A stretch of DNA of 64,000 nucleotides from an uncultured Acinetobacter sp. (GCF_947624825.1 NZ_CANQLZ010000007.1:1-64000), one strand, 5' to 3'; positions 31,501 through 41,192 are shown, counted from the first letter of the stretch. Notes: generated by a model from the sequence alone, not told the origin. Translations and numbers: made by a program.

Positions 31501-32180
31501 ATGCCACATGGCAGCAAAGCTTGGTTGAGCACAGGCATTTGCAGCAGCGCTTATACCAATTTGCTGAAACCAGCACTGCCACCACACGACAGGTTTTAAA
31601 ACTTCAAGATCAATTACATATCAGTATTCAAGTGCCAGAAAGTATGAGCGAAACGTGGGTCAGTTTAATGGCAGCCAGTGCTAAGCCCAAACGCCGTGGT
31701 CGGGTGTGGCTTGAATATTTACTGTGGCTTGCCTATTTAGATTTAGGTGATGCAGGAAGAAATTTACGCCGTATTGTTGTATGCAGTGATAAAACCTTAA
31801 TTTGCCAAGGGGTCAGCTCAGATCAAGCCAAAATTTGGTTACACGATTGGCTTGAGGCATGGCAATACGCTAAGCAAAATGTCTTATTATTGCCGGCAGA
31901 ATTACTCCTCAAAGACGAAGCCAAAGTTGAGTGGGTAGATGTTAAAAATGGTGATATGCAAGTTAAAGATTTAGACAGACTGATTAAAGAGTGGCGTAAA
32001 TCGGATGGTTTTGCCGGCTATCGTTATGACAATGAAGAGTGGAATATTAAACACCGCGATTGGCAGTTTATTTTACGTGATGCCGATAGCAATAGCTTGC
32101 TTGAACAGGCGTGTTTAACCTTCTCTTACCGACTTTATCAGCCGATCTTTTGGCATCAAACGATACAGGATGACGCATGA
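28524..32180 (+). CDS. recC: Exodeoxyribonuclease V subunit gamma RecC
   Basis: 1218 aa RecC-like (HVCHSSLRQLEVLKEQIL, FSQMGQIRPVPYKLVVMLNLDSGKFP). Confidence 0.96.
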   Translation: MAIHVMQSQRIEVLFEAMLRAVQQSKAHPLMVLKAQHFIVPSLAIETWLTQRLAEQRGISANNQFHQRMRGFQWWAYQEVLHDQRDEVRKANLPRLMIKWRIYQSLKDFVQAPHNTLSQQHPLYPIIQRIYASADRLEGFEQLNKKQSMLYWVSEQVSRLFSNYMEYRSHCARCGAQLCVCGNNWLQTWGKQHALNVEQLFFKVGTEIEQFKLEQAYELEAWQRWLWQSVFAEDFKNVARIDALFWQRLDDPNTRQDALKRLPNQIVVFSLLDLPPVQLQFLRRLGQYLDIFVMHYNPSQEYWADMVDPHWKARYDAQLRQRFIEREQAQGRSVDDQAINAYIEKFSLEFHAEKRDSHHPLLTRFGKQARDHFSLLSSLSSNEEGQWFDLFPEDYPNTLLGKIQSDILHLRKPEAKQYHLQPDDGSIQIHVCHSSLRQLEVLKEQILHWLSHGTPDAPRRASDILVLCPNLKDIEPQIRSTFAAPLSERERMLQDSVYLPIQIAGVTPLDAQNAWRAVLGRIELLKGRFTLEAFADWLSLFATQQRYNLDANALERIYELLQAAGFKRGFDAQHLQESLIEGDLDYRFSFKFALDRLALGIAIPEHCVFENTLSYAEVRPSDFALIGTLIEIYQDIATRRTWLIEHETQEQRSAEYWLNCLMDEINEFKAAGVDVLDSVYLLVKKQERMLTLTSFYDDDEQDALRSLTLPLPYILAEIEKSLGSQLEQAEPTGQITFSQMGQIRPVPYKLVVMLNLDSGKFPNRDQHIPFDLMQMLRPQLGDCSRLEDDQGAFLDAMLLAKDNVWLFYNAFDLNDSEVRDPSSVLQEFIQHLNLIVYQDPTLALHTDMHGVEVPSQLLSLYHIHPLQPFDPVGFSQAHAIRYQNQWFKVARQLVGAQQPRQAWSTGVYTLPALEQAFELLDSEQWMQDILFPARTYLKTLGVKNLSPSDVIEDQEPLLLDGLKKYQVREFLLHQQSANADVLQDVLPVGKTQYATWQQSLVEHRHLQQRLYQFAETSTATTRQVLKLQDQLHISIQVPESMSETWVSLMAASAKPKRRGRVWLEYLLWLAYLDLGDAGRNLRRIVVCSDKTLICQGVSSDQAKIWLHDWLEAWQYAKQNVLLLPAELLLKDEAKVEWVDVKNGDMQVKDLDRLIKEWRKSDGFAGYRYDNEEWNIKHRDWQFILRDADSNSLLEQACLTFSYRLYQPIFWHQTIQDDA

Positions 32181-35100
32181 ACAGTTTTTGTCAGATTGAA
32201 CCTTCTTATGCGCCTATTGTTGATATGCAATTTCGCGGCTTACATTGGATTGAAGCTTCGGCGGGCACAGGTAAAACCTATACGCTATCAAGCTTAATGG
32301 TGCGTGTGTTGTTGCATGATTATTTACCGCATCAAGTGATTGCCACCACTTTTACCCGTGCAGCAGCGGCAGAATTAAAAACCCGTATTCGTAAACGTTT
32401 GCAAGATACTTTGCATTTTTTACAGCCTTATCAAGCTCTAAGCAGCACAGAAATTTTAGCGCAAGCGCAACTTGAACAAGACGTCTTATTCCAAAAAATC
32501 TTGCACGATTATGCAGATAAAATTGGCTATGCTTGCGAACGTTTAAAGTTGGTTTTAGACCAATTTGATGAATTGTTTGTTGGAACGCTAGACAGCTTTA
32601 GTCAAAAATTGCTCACAGAATTTTCTTTTGAAAGTGGCAGAATTGAGCATGTGGCCATTAGTGATCAAGCCAAGCAATACACCCAACAAATTATTCACGA
32701 TGTATTACGTGAGTGGATTCAATTACAGCCACAAGCCAATATTGATTTTTTGCTGCTAAAAGGAATTTTAAAAGCCCCTTTGGCTTATGTGGATGTGGTG
32801 CAAAAAAGTCTTGATTTTGCCTCAGCCAAAATGCAAACCGTGAAGCCACAACCTTTAGACACTGAGGTTTTATCAGCTTGTCTAAATCAACTTGCGAGTT
32901 TTACTGTAGAGGATTTACAAGAATTACAGGCCTATTATGCAGGAGAATTTACATCTAATTTTTCTGCACATGTCTTAGAAAAACCTGGAAAAAACCTGCT
33001 ACAAACCTTTACGGTGATTTTACCGAATCTCATCAACACGTTAAAGCAAAACGAACCTTTAACAGTATTTTTTAATCCACAGTTTCAAAAACAGCTGAAA
33101 CAAATTTTTAATTTATTTTTAGACAGTAAAGGCTTGCCACGTAAAAGTTTATTTAATAAACCGAGTAAAACTTGTAGCGCCGAAGATCAAGTAGCCTTTT
33201 TACAGCATCGGGTCATACAAAAACTACAAGAGCTATTGCTGGCCACCCAACAATTTGAGCAGCAACTTGGCGCGATTGATACACAGCTTAAATATTTTTT
33301 AACCCAAGAAGTCAAACGTCGTTTACCACAGCGTTTACAACAACAAGGCGAAACCACCTTTACCCAACAAATGCGCAGTTTAAGCGATGCCTTAATGGGA
33401 GAGCAGGGACAGCGGTTTGCCCAATATGTGCAGAGTCGTTATCCGTTAATTTTGGTCGATGAATTTCAAGATACCAACCAAGATCAAGACAATATGTTGG
33501 CGCAAATTTGGCGTAACCCCAAATGGTATAGCCAAGGTTGTATGATTATGGTGGGTGACCCTAAACAGGCCATTTATGGCTTTCGTGGTGGCGATATGTT
33601 GACCTATAGCAAAGCCCGTCAAGATGTTTTAGCCAAACACGGTAAACTGTATAGCCTTAAATATAATCAGCGTTCTGTACCTGAGTTGGTGCAAGTGGTT
33701 GATGCTTTGTTTCAGCAGCAGACCAATTTTGGTGAACAGGTGATTTATAGTCCTGTAGAAGCAGGTCTACGTCCGCATCCGATCTGTTATGAACAAGGTA
33801 TCGCCAATCCAAAGCCGCTGCGTTTTATCACTTTAGAAGATGCCGATCAAGAGCCTTTACAAGTGGCTTGGCAAATTCGCCATCTGTTAAATTTAAGCGC
33901 ACAACAGCAATTATATTTTCAACATAAAGAACAGCAACAGCCTTTGCAAGCCGATGATATTGCTGTTTTATCACGTAATCATGATGGCTTAGATAAAGTT
34001 CAATATGAGCTAAATCGTTTAAATATTCGCGTTAATCGTGCCTCAAAACGCAGTGTATTTGACAGCAGTATTGCCCAAGATGTTGGGGCGATCTTAACTG
34101 CAATTTTGCATCCTTTTGATGAAGCTAAAGTCAAACGGGCTTTACTCAGTCATTTAATTGGACTGCAACTTAATGACCTGATTGCGATGCAAGGTCAGCC
34201 TGAGGGTTTAAGTCGTTATATGAACGACTTTGAGCATATTCGTGAAATGTGGTTGGCTAAAGGCTTTTTAACTGCATGGCAATACACCTTAAATATTTTT
34301 GCGGTGTGGGAAAATTTAGTGCGTTACCAAAGCCGTGATAATGAACGCCTAGTGGTCAATTTACGTCATTTAACTGAAAGTCTGACCCAGCACAGCGAAA
34401 GCTATCAAGGTGCGCAAACCTTATATACATGGTATTTAAAACAAATTCAGTCACCGGGGCAACGTGATTGGGAAATGGAGCGCAGTTTAAGTAACACAGC
34501 AGGTGTGCAACTGATGACAGTGCATCAATCTAAAGGGCTTGAATTTAAAATTGTATTTTTGCTTGGGGCAAGCTCGGCTGGGCGTGAGATCAATAAAACC
34601 TTGAATTTCTCGACTCAAGTGATCAATCACAGTGAGACTGGGCAAACTGAAATCCAACGTGTAGTGGCAATTAACGATAAACATTTATTAGATACACAAG
34701 CCATTGCCGAACATGACGCCAGATTAGAAGCCGAACAGCACCGTTTGTGGTATGTGGCACTCACCCGTGCCAGTCATCGGGTGTATGCCATGTTGAGTAA
34801 AAAACTATTAGATAAAGCACATGGTGTATTGTTTTGGAAAAATGTTGGTGAAGGGTTTTGTCATGCTCATTGTCAGGACGAGCCATTGTTGGCGGAGTGT
34901 CCGATCTGGATTCGTCCGCCGCAACAGATTCAAACGCCTGTGCTGCATGCGTTAGATTTACCTAAACAACGTTTTTATCCGCGCAGTAAAACCAGTTTTA
35001 GTGCTTTAGCGCAGCATTTAAGCCGTAAACAAGCCATGGATGTTTTGGCTGCACAGCATGAACAGCACAACAATGCTGCTGATGAAATCCATGTGGTTGC

Positions 35101-35902
35101 AGACAGTCATCCAAGCGAGCAAAGTTTATCTTGGATTAAACGTAATTTCCCGATGGGCACATTGGCGGGTAACTTCTTACATGAAATCTTTGAACATATT
35201 GATTTTCAAGATCAAAGTGACTGGGGTTTAGAGCTACATCGACGTTTTAAAAACAGTTATCCAAGCCTATGGAAAGAATTAAAAGAAAAATATGTGGCAG
35301 AGTTTGAGCTGGTCAATGACGAGCACCTATATGCCATGTTGGGCGAGTGGTTAGCTGAGATTTTAAATACACCATTATTTGCCGATTTCTGTTTAAGTCA
35401 GTTAAGTGCAGATGCGCATATTGCCGAATTTCCATTTTATTTGGCGCTCGCCGATCGCATCTTTGGCGTGCAACGTATAAGTGATTTATTTCAAGAATAT
35501 GGCATTCATATGTTGCCACTCAATCACGCCAATTCAGCGCGTTATCTCACAGGTTCAATTGACTTGGTGTTTTATGATGGACAGCGCTATCACATTGCCG
35601 ACTATAAGAGTAACTTTTTAGGTCAAAATCAAGTTGACTATAGCAACGCCCATATTCAAGCCAATATGTCACAAGCAAGTTATTGGTTACAAGCAGGTTT
35701 GTATTTGGTGGCCTTGCATCGTTATTTAAGTGTGCAACTGCAAGACTACGACATCCACACCCATTTAGGTGGCGCAAGTTATTTGTATTTGCGTGGTATG
35801 AATGGGCAAACTGAGCAAGGTCTATATTATTTTAAACCTGAGGATGAATTTATTTTGCGTTTAGATGCATTGTTAGGTCGTATGCAAGGGGACACGCTAT
35901 GA
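32177..35902 (+). CDS. recB: Exodeoxyribonuclease V subunit beta RecB
   Basis: 1241 aa; SF1 helicase motifs (EASAGTGKTYTLSSL, LVDEFQDTNQDQ) plus C-terminal nuclease (GSIDLVFYDGQRYHIADYKSN); overlaps recC. Confidence 0.98.
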   Translation: MNSFCQIEPSYAPIVDMQFRGLHWIEASAGTGKTYTLSSLMVRVLLHDYLPHQVIATTFTRAAAAELKTRIRKRLQDTLHFLQPYQALSSTEILAQAQLEQDVLFQKILHDYADKIGYACERLKLVLDQFDELFVGTLDSFSQKLLTEFSFESGRIEHVAISDQAKQYTQQIIHDVLREWIQLQPQANIDFLLLKGILKAPLAYVDVVQKSLDFASAKMQTVKPQPLDTEVLSACLNQLASFTVEDLQELQAYYAGEFTSNFSAHVLEKPGKNLLQTFTVILPNLINTLKQNEPLTVFFNPQFQKQLKQIFNLFLDSKGLPRKSLFNKPSKTCSAEDQVAFLQHRVIQKLQELLLATQQFEQQLGAIDTQLKYFLTQEVKRRLPQRLQQQGETTFTQQMRSLSDALMGEQGQRFAQYVQSRYPLILVDEFQDTNQDQDNMLAQIWRNPKWYSQGCMIMVGDPKQAIYGFRGGDMLTYSKARQDVLAKHGKLYSLKYNQRSVPELVQVVDALFQQQTNFGEQVIYSPVEAGLRPHPICYEQGIANPKPLRFITLEDADQEPLQVAWQIRHLLNLSAQQQLYFQHKEQQQPLQADDIAVLSRNHDGLDKVQYELNRLNIRVNRASKRSVFDSSIAQDVGAILTAILHPFDEAKVKRALLSHLIGLQLNDLIAMQGQPEGLSRYMNDFEHIREMWLAKGFLTAWQYTLNIFAVWENLVRYQSRDNERLVVNLRHLTESLTQHSESYQGAQTLYTWYLKQIQSPGQRDWEMERSLSNTAGVQLMTVHQSKGLEFKIVFLLGASSAGREINKTLNFSTQVINHSETGQTEIQRVVAINDKHLLDTQAIAEHDARLEAEQHRLWYVALTRASHRVYAMLSKKLLDKAHGVLFWKNVGEGFCHAHCQDEPLLAECPIWIRPPQQIQTPVLHALDLPKQRFYPRSKTSFSALAQHLSRKQAMDVLAAQHEQHNNAADEIHVVADSHPSEQSLSWIKRNFPMGTLAGNFLHEIFEHIDFQDQSDWGLELHRRFKNSYPSLWKELKEKYVAEFELVNDEHLYAMLGEWLAEILNTPLFADFCLSQLSADAHIAEFPFYLALADRIFGVQRISDLFQEYGIHMLPLNHANSARYLTGSIDLVFYDGQRYHIADYKSNFLGQNQVDYSNAHIQANMSQASYWLQAGLYLVALHRYLSVQLQDYDIHTHLGGASYLYLRGMNGQTEQGLYYFKPEDEFILRLDALLGRMQGDTL

Positions 35903-37596
35903 ACATCAGCACTGACAACGACGTAGCATGGATGAAAGCATGGAGTGGCTATTTTGCAGATACATCACTTGAGGCACAAAAATTAATTCAAGAACTGTTG
36001 CTTGCTATGCAAAGTGGGCACAGTTGCTTGCAAGCTTTACCTGAACAAGTCAGTAGTTTAGGCACATTGGTGGCCGCACCACATGCAATTGCGCCGTTTA
36101 TTTATGATCAAAGTGACTTATATTTATATCGTTATTGGCAATTAGAACAACAATTGACCCAAGATGTTCAACGCTTAATTGAAGCGAAAGTCACCCAAGT
36201 GGCTGTTGCAGATGATCAAGAGCTATTAACTGATGTTCATCAAAAAGCGGCTTTACACGCCGTGGCACAGCAGGGTTTAAGCATCATTACCGGAGGTCCG
36301 GGTACAGGTAAAACCTACACTTTGGCACGTATTATTGCTGCTTTAAATCAAGCTTTACCCAACTTACGCATTGCTATGGCAGCACCTACAGGTAAAGCGG
36401 CACAGCGTATGAAAGAAGCTTTACAAAGTGCATTTAATGACCCAAAACTTGAGCATTTGGTTAGCGATGATTTAAAGCATTTACAACCGATTACTTTACA
36501 TCGTTTATTGGGCTTAGGCACACAACATAAACCGCGTTTTTCTGCCAAGCAGCCCTTGCCATTTGATGTGGTGGTGGTTGATGAAGCTTCCATGCTAGAT
36601 TTAAATTTAGCTGCTTTATTGTTTAACGCCATTGCCAATGGTACCCGCTTAATTTTATTGGGCGATGCACAGCAATTGGCATCCGTGGATGTAGGGTCAG
36701 TCTTGGCAGATTTACAGCAGGTAGAATGTCTAGATCAACATCGGGTGCATTTACATACCAGTCGTCGTTTTAAAGCGGGTGCAGCCATTGGTGAGTTGGC
36801 AGGTTTCATCCAAGCTCCACATATGCAAAATTCAGTGCTGCATGAGCTAGAACAGTTGATTGCAGCATCTACTTTACAAGCCATTGAACTGACAACACAC
36901 ATGAGCGATGTGGTACAGCTTGAATATCTGCCTGAGCATCTGCAAACACAGCAGTACCACAGCTATTATGATCGCTTAATGTTTGGGTTTAGTGGCTATG
37001 TGGCTGCATTACAGGCTTATTTAAGCAGCGATGGACCTGACACTTTATTGGCAGAAGTTTTAGCACGTTTTGACGACTATCGTATTTTAACGGCGATTCG
37101 TCATGGGCCTTTGGGTTTAAAACAGCTTAATCAGCAGATTGAAAAACGTTTATTGCAACAGTTGGCAAGCTATACCACTCAACAAGGTGATTGGTATGTC
37201 GGACGTGCGGTAATGATGACCTATAACGATTATCAACTTGTGCTGTCTAACGGTGATATTGGTGTATGTTTACAACGTTTTAAAGACGGGCAGTGGCAGT
37301 TTGAGGTGTATTTTCCAAGTTTAGAAAAATGGTTGCCGGCAGCACGTTTACCTAAAAATATTGAAACAGCTTTTGCTTTGACGATTCATAAATCGCAAGG
37401 TTCCGAATTTAAACACACCGCTGTGGTGTTAGATGGTGCTGCTGCCAACCTATTAAGCCAGGAATTGCTTTATACAGCGATTACCCGTGCTAAGTCGGTG
37501 GTGAGTATTTTAGCCGACCCAAAGAGCTTGCAGCAGGCCTTAACTGTAAAAACCACACGCCAAAGTGGTTTAAAAAATAAGCTAAAAACAACGTGA
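35899..37596 (+). CDS. recD: Exodeoxyribonuclease V subunit alpha RecD
   Basis: 565 aa; ITGGPGTGKTYTLARI, VVDEASMLDLNL, FALTIHKSQGSEF; overlaps recB. Confidence 0.98.
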   Translation: MNISTDNDVAWMKAWSGYFADTSLEAQKLIQELLLAMQSGHSCLQALPEQVSSLGTLVAAPHAIAPFIYDQSDLYLYRYWQLEQQLTQDVQRLIEAKVTQVAVADDQELLTDVHQKAALHAVAQQGLSIITGGPGTGKTYTLARIIAALNQALPNLRIAMAAPTGKAAQRMKEALQSAFNDPKLEHLVSDDLKHLQPITLHRLLGLGTQHKPRFSAKQPLPFDVVVVDEASMLDLNLAALLFNAIANGTRLILLGDAQQLASVDVGSVLADLQQVECLDQHRVHLHTSRRFKAGAAIGELAGFIQAPHMQNSVLHELEQLIAASTLQAIELTTHMSDVVQLEYLPEHLQTQQYHSYYDRLMFGFSGYVAALQAYLSSDGPDTLLAEVLARFDDYRILTAIRHGPLGLKQLNQQIEKRLLQQLASYTTQQGDWYVGRAVMMTYNDYQLVLSNGDIGVCLQRFKDGQWQFEVYFPSLEKWLPAARLPKNIETAFALTIHKSQGSEFKHTAVVLDGAAANLLSQELLYTAITRAKSVVSILADPKSLQQALTVKTTRQSGLKNKLKTT

Positions 37597-37654
37597 TTTT
37601 TTGATTGAATAGTCAAAAAATGAATTTTGTACGCCATGGCTTACAAAGATTCGA

Positions 37655-37847
37655 GAAATTGACGCATAGAGCTTTGCTGCACTTTCTGCGAATATAGCTT
37701 TAACAAAAGCTCAACACGGAATGTTGAGAATAATCGCACAATGATAACGATAAGCCGACATGGCAGCGAACTTACAGGAAAGTAAGTCACAGAGGAAACT
37801 TACAGCCGCTAAGCCTTGTAGTTTTGGGAGAGACTACAGGGCTTTTT
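37655..37847 (+). ncRNA. Candidate structured small RNA with GGA-loop hairpins (Csr/Rsm-like), ends at an intrinsic terminator
   Basis: No annotated CDS; hairpins CTCAACA-cGGAa-TGTTGAG (37710-37728) and ACTTAC-aGGAaa-GTAAGT (37770-37787), alternative GTAAGT-cacagaGGAa-ACTTAC (37782-37803), then a 10-bp terminator stem. 5' end not determined. Confidence 0.35.
37811..37847 (+). terminator. Strong intrinsic terminator
   Basis: GCCTTGTAGT-tttgggagag-ACTACAGGGC followed by TTTTTATTTTT. Confidence 0.88.
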
Positions 37848-38012
37848 ATTTTTAAAATGGCTACACATGACGTCATTCAAAATACATAAGATCCTAGGCA
37901 AAATACCCGCTAATTTCATCTTTTAACTGCACAGTACATAAATAAAGACAGCTAGTTTTTTAAAAATATTGCTAAGCCATATCCTTATAAAACCGAATGT
38001 TATTACAAATGC

Positions 38013-38044
38013 CTCAAGCCCAAGTTTAACTTGGGCTTCTTTGT
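38013..38044. terminator. Intrinsic terminator-like hairpin
   Basis: AAGCCCAAG-tttaa-CTTGGGCTT followed by cTTTGT. Confidence 0.65.
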
Positions 38045-38112
38045 ATAGGTCTTTTCTTGGGAAAAAATTGACTGCTATTTCACCTTCAATCGCGATTTGA
38101 GCAAAAGCATTT

Positions 38113-38141
38113 TTGCAATCTGTACTAATATGGCTTAAAAT
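38113..38141 (+). promoter_or_regulatory. Putative sigma70 promoter of rpsO
   Basis: TTGCAA - 17 nt - TAAAAT, about 90 bp upstream of the rpsO start. Confidence 0.6.
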
Positions 38142-38229
38142 AGCAGCCTTGCTGTAGTGATGCACGGCAGTCAATTTTTTAAATTGATTCATATCGAAAT
38201 TTTTTATAGAAGCATCTCGGAGAAATCGA

Positions 38230-38499
38230 ATGGCTTTAACAAACGCAGATCGCGCAGAGATCATCGCTAAATTTGCTCGTGCTGAAAATGACACTGGTTC
38301 TCCAGAAGTTCAAGTAGCACTTTTAACTGCTCAAATCAATGACTTACAAGGTCACTTTAAAGAGCACAAGCACGATCACCATAGCCGTCGCGGTCTTATC
38401 CGTATGGTTAACCAACGTCGTAAGCTTCTTGACTACCTTAAAGGTAAAGACGCTACTCGTTACAGCGATTTGATTGCTGCTTTAGGTTTACGTCGTTAA
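38230..38499 (+). CDS. rpsO: 30S ribosomal protein S15
   Basis: 89 aa; [50 protein letters not shown]. Confidence 0.99.
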   Translation: MALTNADRAEIIAKFARAENDTGSPEVQVALLTAQINDLQGHFKEHKHDHHSRRGLIRMVNQRRKLLDYLKGKDATRYSDLIAALGLRR

Positions 38500-38564
38500 T
38501 TCGATTTAAACTTTGTTTTTCGGATTATTGCATGTTGAGTGCTGTAGGACTAAAAACAAAAGCA

Positions 38565-38617
38565 TATCTAACTTTGGTTAGATAATGGGGAAGGGGCGAA
38601 TGTTCGCTCCTTCTTTG
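38565..38617 (+). terminator. Two consecutive hairpins between rpsO and pnp; second is terminator-like
   Basis: TATCTAAC-tttg-GTTAGATA (38565-38584), then AAGGGGCGAA-tg-TTCGCTCCTT with a T-rich tail. Confidence 0.65.
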
Positions 38618-38730
38618 TGTTTAAAATCTAGTGAGGTCGGCTTCTAAGCTTTGTCATTTACACAATATCATGATTGTGAATGCCAAACCTTAGGGGTCTC
38701 CACTAGAATAAAATCAGGAAAGAAAAATAT

Positions 38731-40824
38731 ATGTCGATGTTTAATATTGTTCGTAAAGAATTCCAATACGGTCAACATACCGTAACACTAGAAACAGGTC
38801 GCGTTGCACGTCAAGCAAATACTGTGGTGATTACCATGGGTGGCGTGACTGTACTTGTTGCAATTGTTGCACAACCAAAAGCAAAAGCGGGTCAAGATTT
38901 CTTCCCACTCACTGTAAACTACCAAGAAAAGCAATATGCTGCGGGTCGTATTCCAGGTGGTTATGGTAAGCGTGAAGGTCGTCAATCAGAATCTGAAACT
39001 TTAATTTCACGTTTAATTGACCGTCCAATTCGTCCATTGTTCCCAGAAGGTTTCTATAACGAAATCCAAGTAACTGCAACAGTGGTTTCTTCTGATAAAA
39101 CGATGGAAGCTGATATTGCTGCAATGTTGGGTACGTCTGCTGCAATGTCAATTGCCGGTGTTCCATTCCGTGGTCCAATTGGTGGTGCGCGCGTTGGTTT
39201 GATCAATGGCGAATACATCCTTAACCCAACCACTGAACAATTAAAAGAGTCAGATCTTGATTTAGTGGTTGCAGGTACTGAATCTGCGGTACTTATGGTT
39301 GAGTCTGAAGCGAAAGAGCTTTCAGAAGATCAAATGCTTGGAGCTGTATTGTTTGGTCACGACGAAATGCAAATTGCAATTCAAGCGATCAAAGAATTTG
39401 CAACTGCTGCAGGTGCGGTTGAATCAACTTGGGTTGCTCCGGTTAAAAATGAAGAACTTCTTGCTAAATTAAAAGCAGCATTTGAAGCGAAAATCTCTGA
39501 AGCGTATACCATTGCTGTTAAGCAAGATCGTTATGCAGCATTAGATGCACTTCATACTGAAGCTGTTGCTCAGTTTGTTCCTGAAGAAGACGAAACAGGT
39601 ATTGCAGCTGAAGTTGACGAATTATTTGAAGAATTAAAATACCGTACAGTACGTGACAATATCTTGTCTGGTAAGCCACGTATTGATGGTCGTGACACGA
39701 AAACTGTTCGTGCAATTGATGTGCAAGTTGGCGTATTAGGTCGTGCTCACGGTTCTGCACTATTTACACGTGGTGAAACTCAGGCGTTGGTAACAACGAC
39801 TTTGGGTAACACGCGTGATGCGTTAATGGTTGATACCCTTGCAGGTACAAAAACTGATAACTTCATGCTTCATTACAACTTCCCTGCATATTCTGTAGGT
39901 GAAACTGGTCGTGAATCAGGTCCTAAACGTCGTGAAATTGGTCATGGTCGTTTAGCACGTCGTGGTGTTCAAGCTGTTCTTCCTGCAGCTGACCGCTTCC
40001 CGTATGTGATTCGTATTGTATCTGACATCACTGAATCAAATGGTTCATCTTCAATGGCGTCTGTATGTGGTGCATCATTGTCACTTATGGATGCAGGTGT
40101 GCCATTGAAAGCACCAGTTGCAGGTATTGCAATGGGCTTAGTAAAAGAAGGCGAGCGTTTTGCAGTTCTGTCTGACATCCTAGGTGATGAAGATCACTTA
40201 GGTGATATGGACTTTAAAGTTGCAGGTTCTGCCAACGGTATTACTGCACTTCAAATGGACATCAAGATTGAAGGTATCAACGAAGAAATCATGGAATCTG
40301 CATTAAACCAAGCTTATGCTGGTCGTATGCACATCTTAAATGAGATGAACCAAGTGATTTCACGTGCACGCCCAGAAATTTCTATGCACGCGCCGACATT
40401 CCAAGTGATCAATATCAACCCTGATAAGATCCGTGACGTGATTGGTAAAGGTGGTGCAACTATCCGTGCCATTACTGAAGAAACTAAAGCGGCAATTGAT
40501 ATCGAAGATAACGGTACAGTACGTGTATTTGGTGAAACTAAAGCTGCTGCAATGGCTGCGATTGCAAAAATCCAAGCTTTAACTGCTGAAATTGAGCCTG
40601 GCACAATCTACACAGGTAAAGTAATTCGTATCGTTGAATTTGGTGCGTTTGTAAATATCTTACCGGGCACTGATGGCTTACTTCATATCTCACAAATTTC
40701 TAACGAACGTATTGCTAATGTGGCAGACGTGTTGACAGAAGGTCAAGAGATTAAAGTACAAGTTGCTGATGTCGACAACCGTGGTCGTATCAAGTTAACG
40801 ATGAAAGAAATCGAACAAGCATAA
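38731..40824 (+). CDS. pnp: Polyribonucleotide nucleotidyltransferase
   Basis: 697 aa; two RNase PH domains, KH ([15 protein letters not shown]) and S1 domain. Confidence 0.99.
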   Translation: MSMFNIVRKEFQYGQHTVTLETGRVARQANTVVITMGGVTVLVAIVAQPKAKAGQDFFPLTVNYQEKQYAAGRIPGGYGKREGRQSESETLISRLIDRPIRPLFPEGFYNEIQVTATVVSSDKTMEADIAAMLGTSAAMSIAGVPFRGPIGGARVGLINGEYILNPTTEQLKESDLDLVVAGTESAVLMVESEAKELSEDQMLGAVLFGHDEMQIAIQAIKEFATAAGAVESTWVAPVKNEELLAKLKAAFEAKISEAYTIAVKQDRYAALDALHTEAVAQFVPEEDETGIAAEVDELFEELKYRTVRDNILSGKPRIDGRDTKTVRAIDVQVGVLGRAHGSALFTRGETQALVTTTLGNTRDALMVDTLAGTKTDNFMLHYNFPAYSVGETGRESGPKRREIGHGRLARRGVQAVLPAADRFPYVIRIVSDITESNGSSSMASVCGASLSLMDAGVPLKAPVAGIAMGLVKEGERFAVLSDILGDEDHLGDMDFKVAGSANGITALQMDIKIEGINEEIMESALNQAYAGRMHILNEMNQVISRARPEISMHAPTFQVININPDKIRDVIGKGGATIRAITEETKAAIDIEDNGTVRVFGETKAAAMAAIAKIQALTAEIEPGTIYTGKVIRIVEFGAFVNILPGTDGLLHISQISNERIANVADVLTEGQEIKVQVADVDNRGRIKLTMKEIEQA

Positions 40825-40841
40825 TTGCTTTGTGTTGATTG

Positions 40842-40871
40842 AAAAAAAGCCCGCATCAGCGGGCTTTTTTT
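40842..40871. terminator. Bidirectional terminator after pnp
   Basis: AAAAAAAGCCCGC-atca-GCGGGCTTTTTTT. Confidence 0.9.
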
Positions 40872-41088
40872 ATGGACTTTGTACTTTTTGCAACATCAAA
40901 TACATTTGATCTTTAAGCTTTAATTTTTTGCGTTTTAACATTTCAATGTCATCCCGAATTTGACTTAGAGGGTCAAGTTCTAACTGCATTACGGTTTTAT
41001 CTAGCTGCTCGTGCTCTTCAAACATCTTAGCAAAATGTGGATTATTCTCACGCAATTTCGGAATTAAATCACGAAACTCAGGAAACAT
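40870..41088 (-). CDS. YdcH family (DUF465) protein
   Basis: MFPEFRDLIPKLRENNPHFAKMFEEHEQLD...LKRKKLKLKDQMYLML; likely start Met at 41088 rather than 41124. Confidence 0.8.
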   Translation of the reverse strand: MFPEFRDLIPKLRENNPHFAKMFEEHEQLDKTVMQLELDPLSQIRDDIEMLKRKKLKLKDQMYLMLQKVQSP

Positions 41089-41192
41089 GAACTTGGTCTT
41101 TTTATTACATTCTTTGGTTTTCATAGTACTTTTAAAATCTCAACTGAATTTGATTGACATACAAACAAGAGGCTGCCTAAACAATGCCATGA

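Noticed and set aside
28524-37596. recC-recB-recD as a novel defence island
   Set aside because: All three are clear canonical RecBCD subunits with normal ATGA overlaps.
37923-38294. 123-aa minus-strand ORF overlapping rpsO start
   Set aside because: Overlaps rpsO, its promoter and a terminator hairpin; no recognisable family, so likely spurious.
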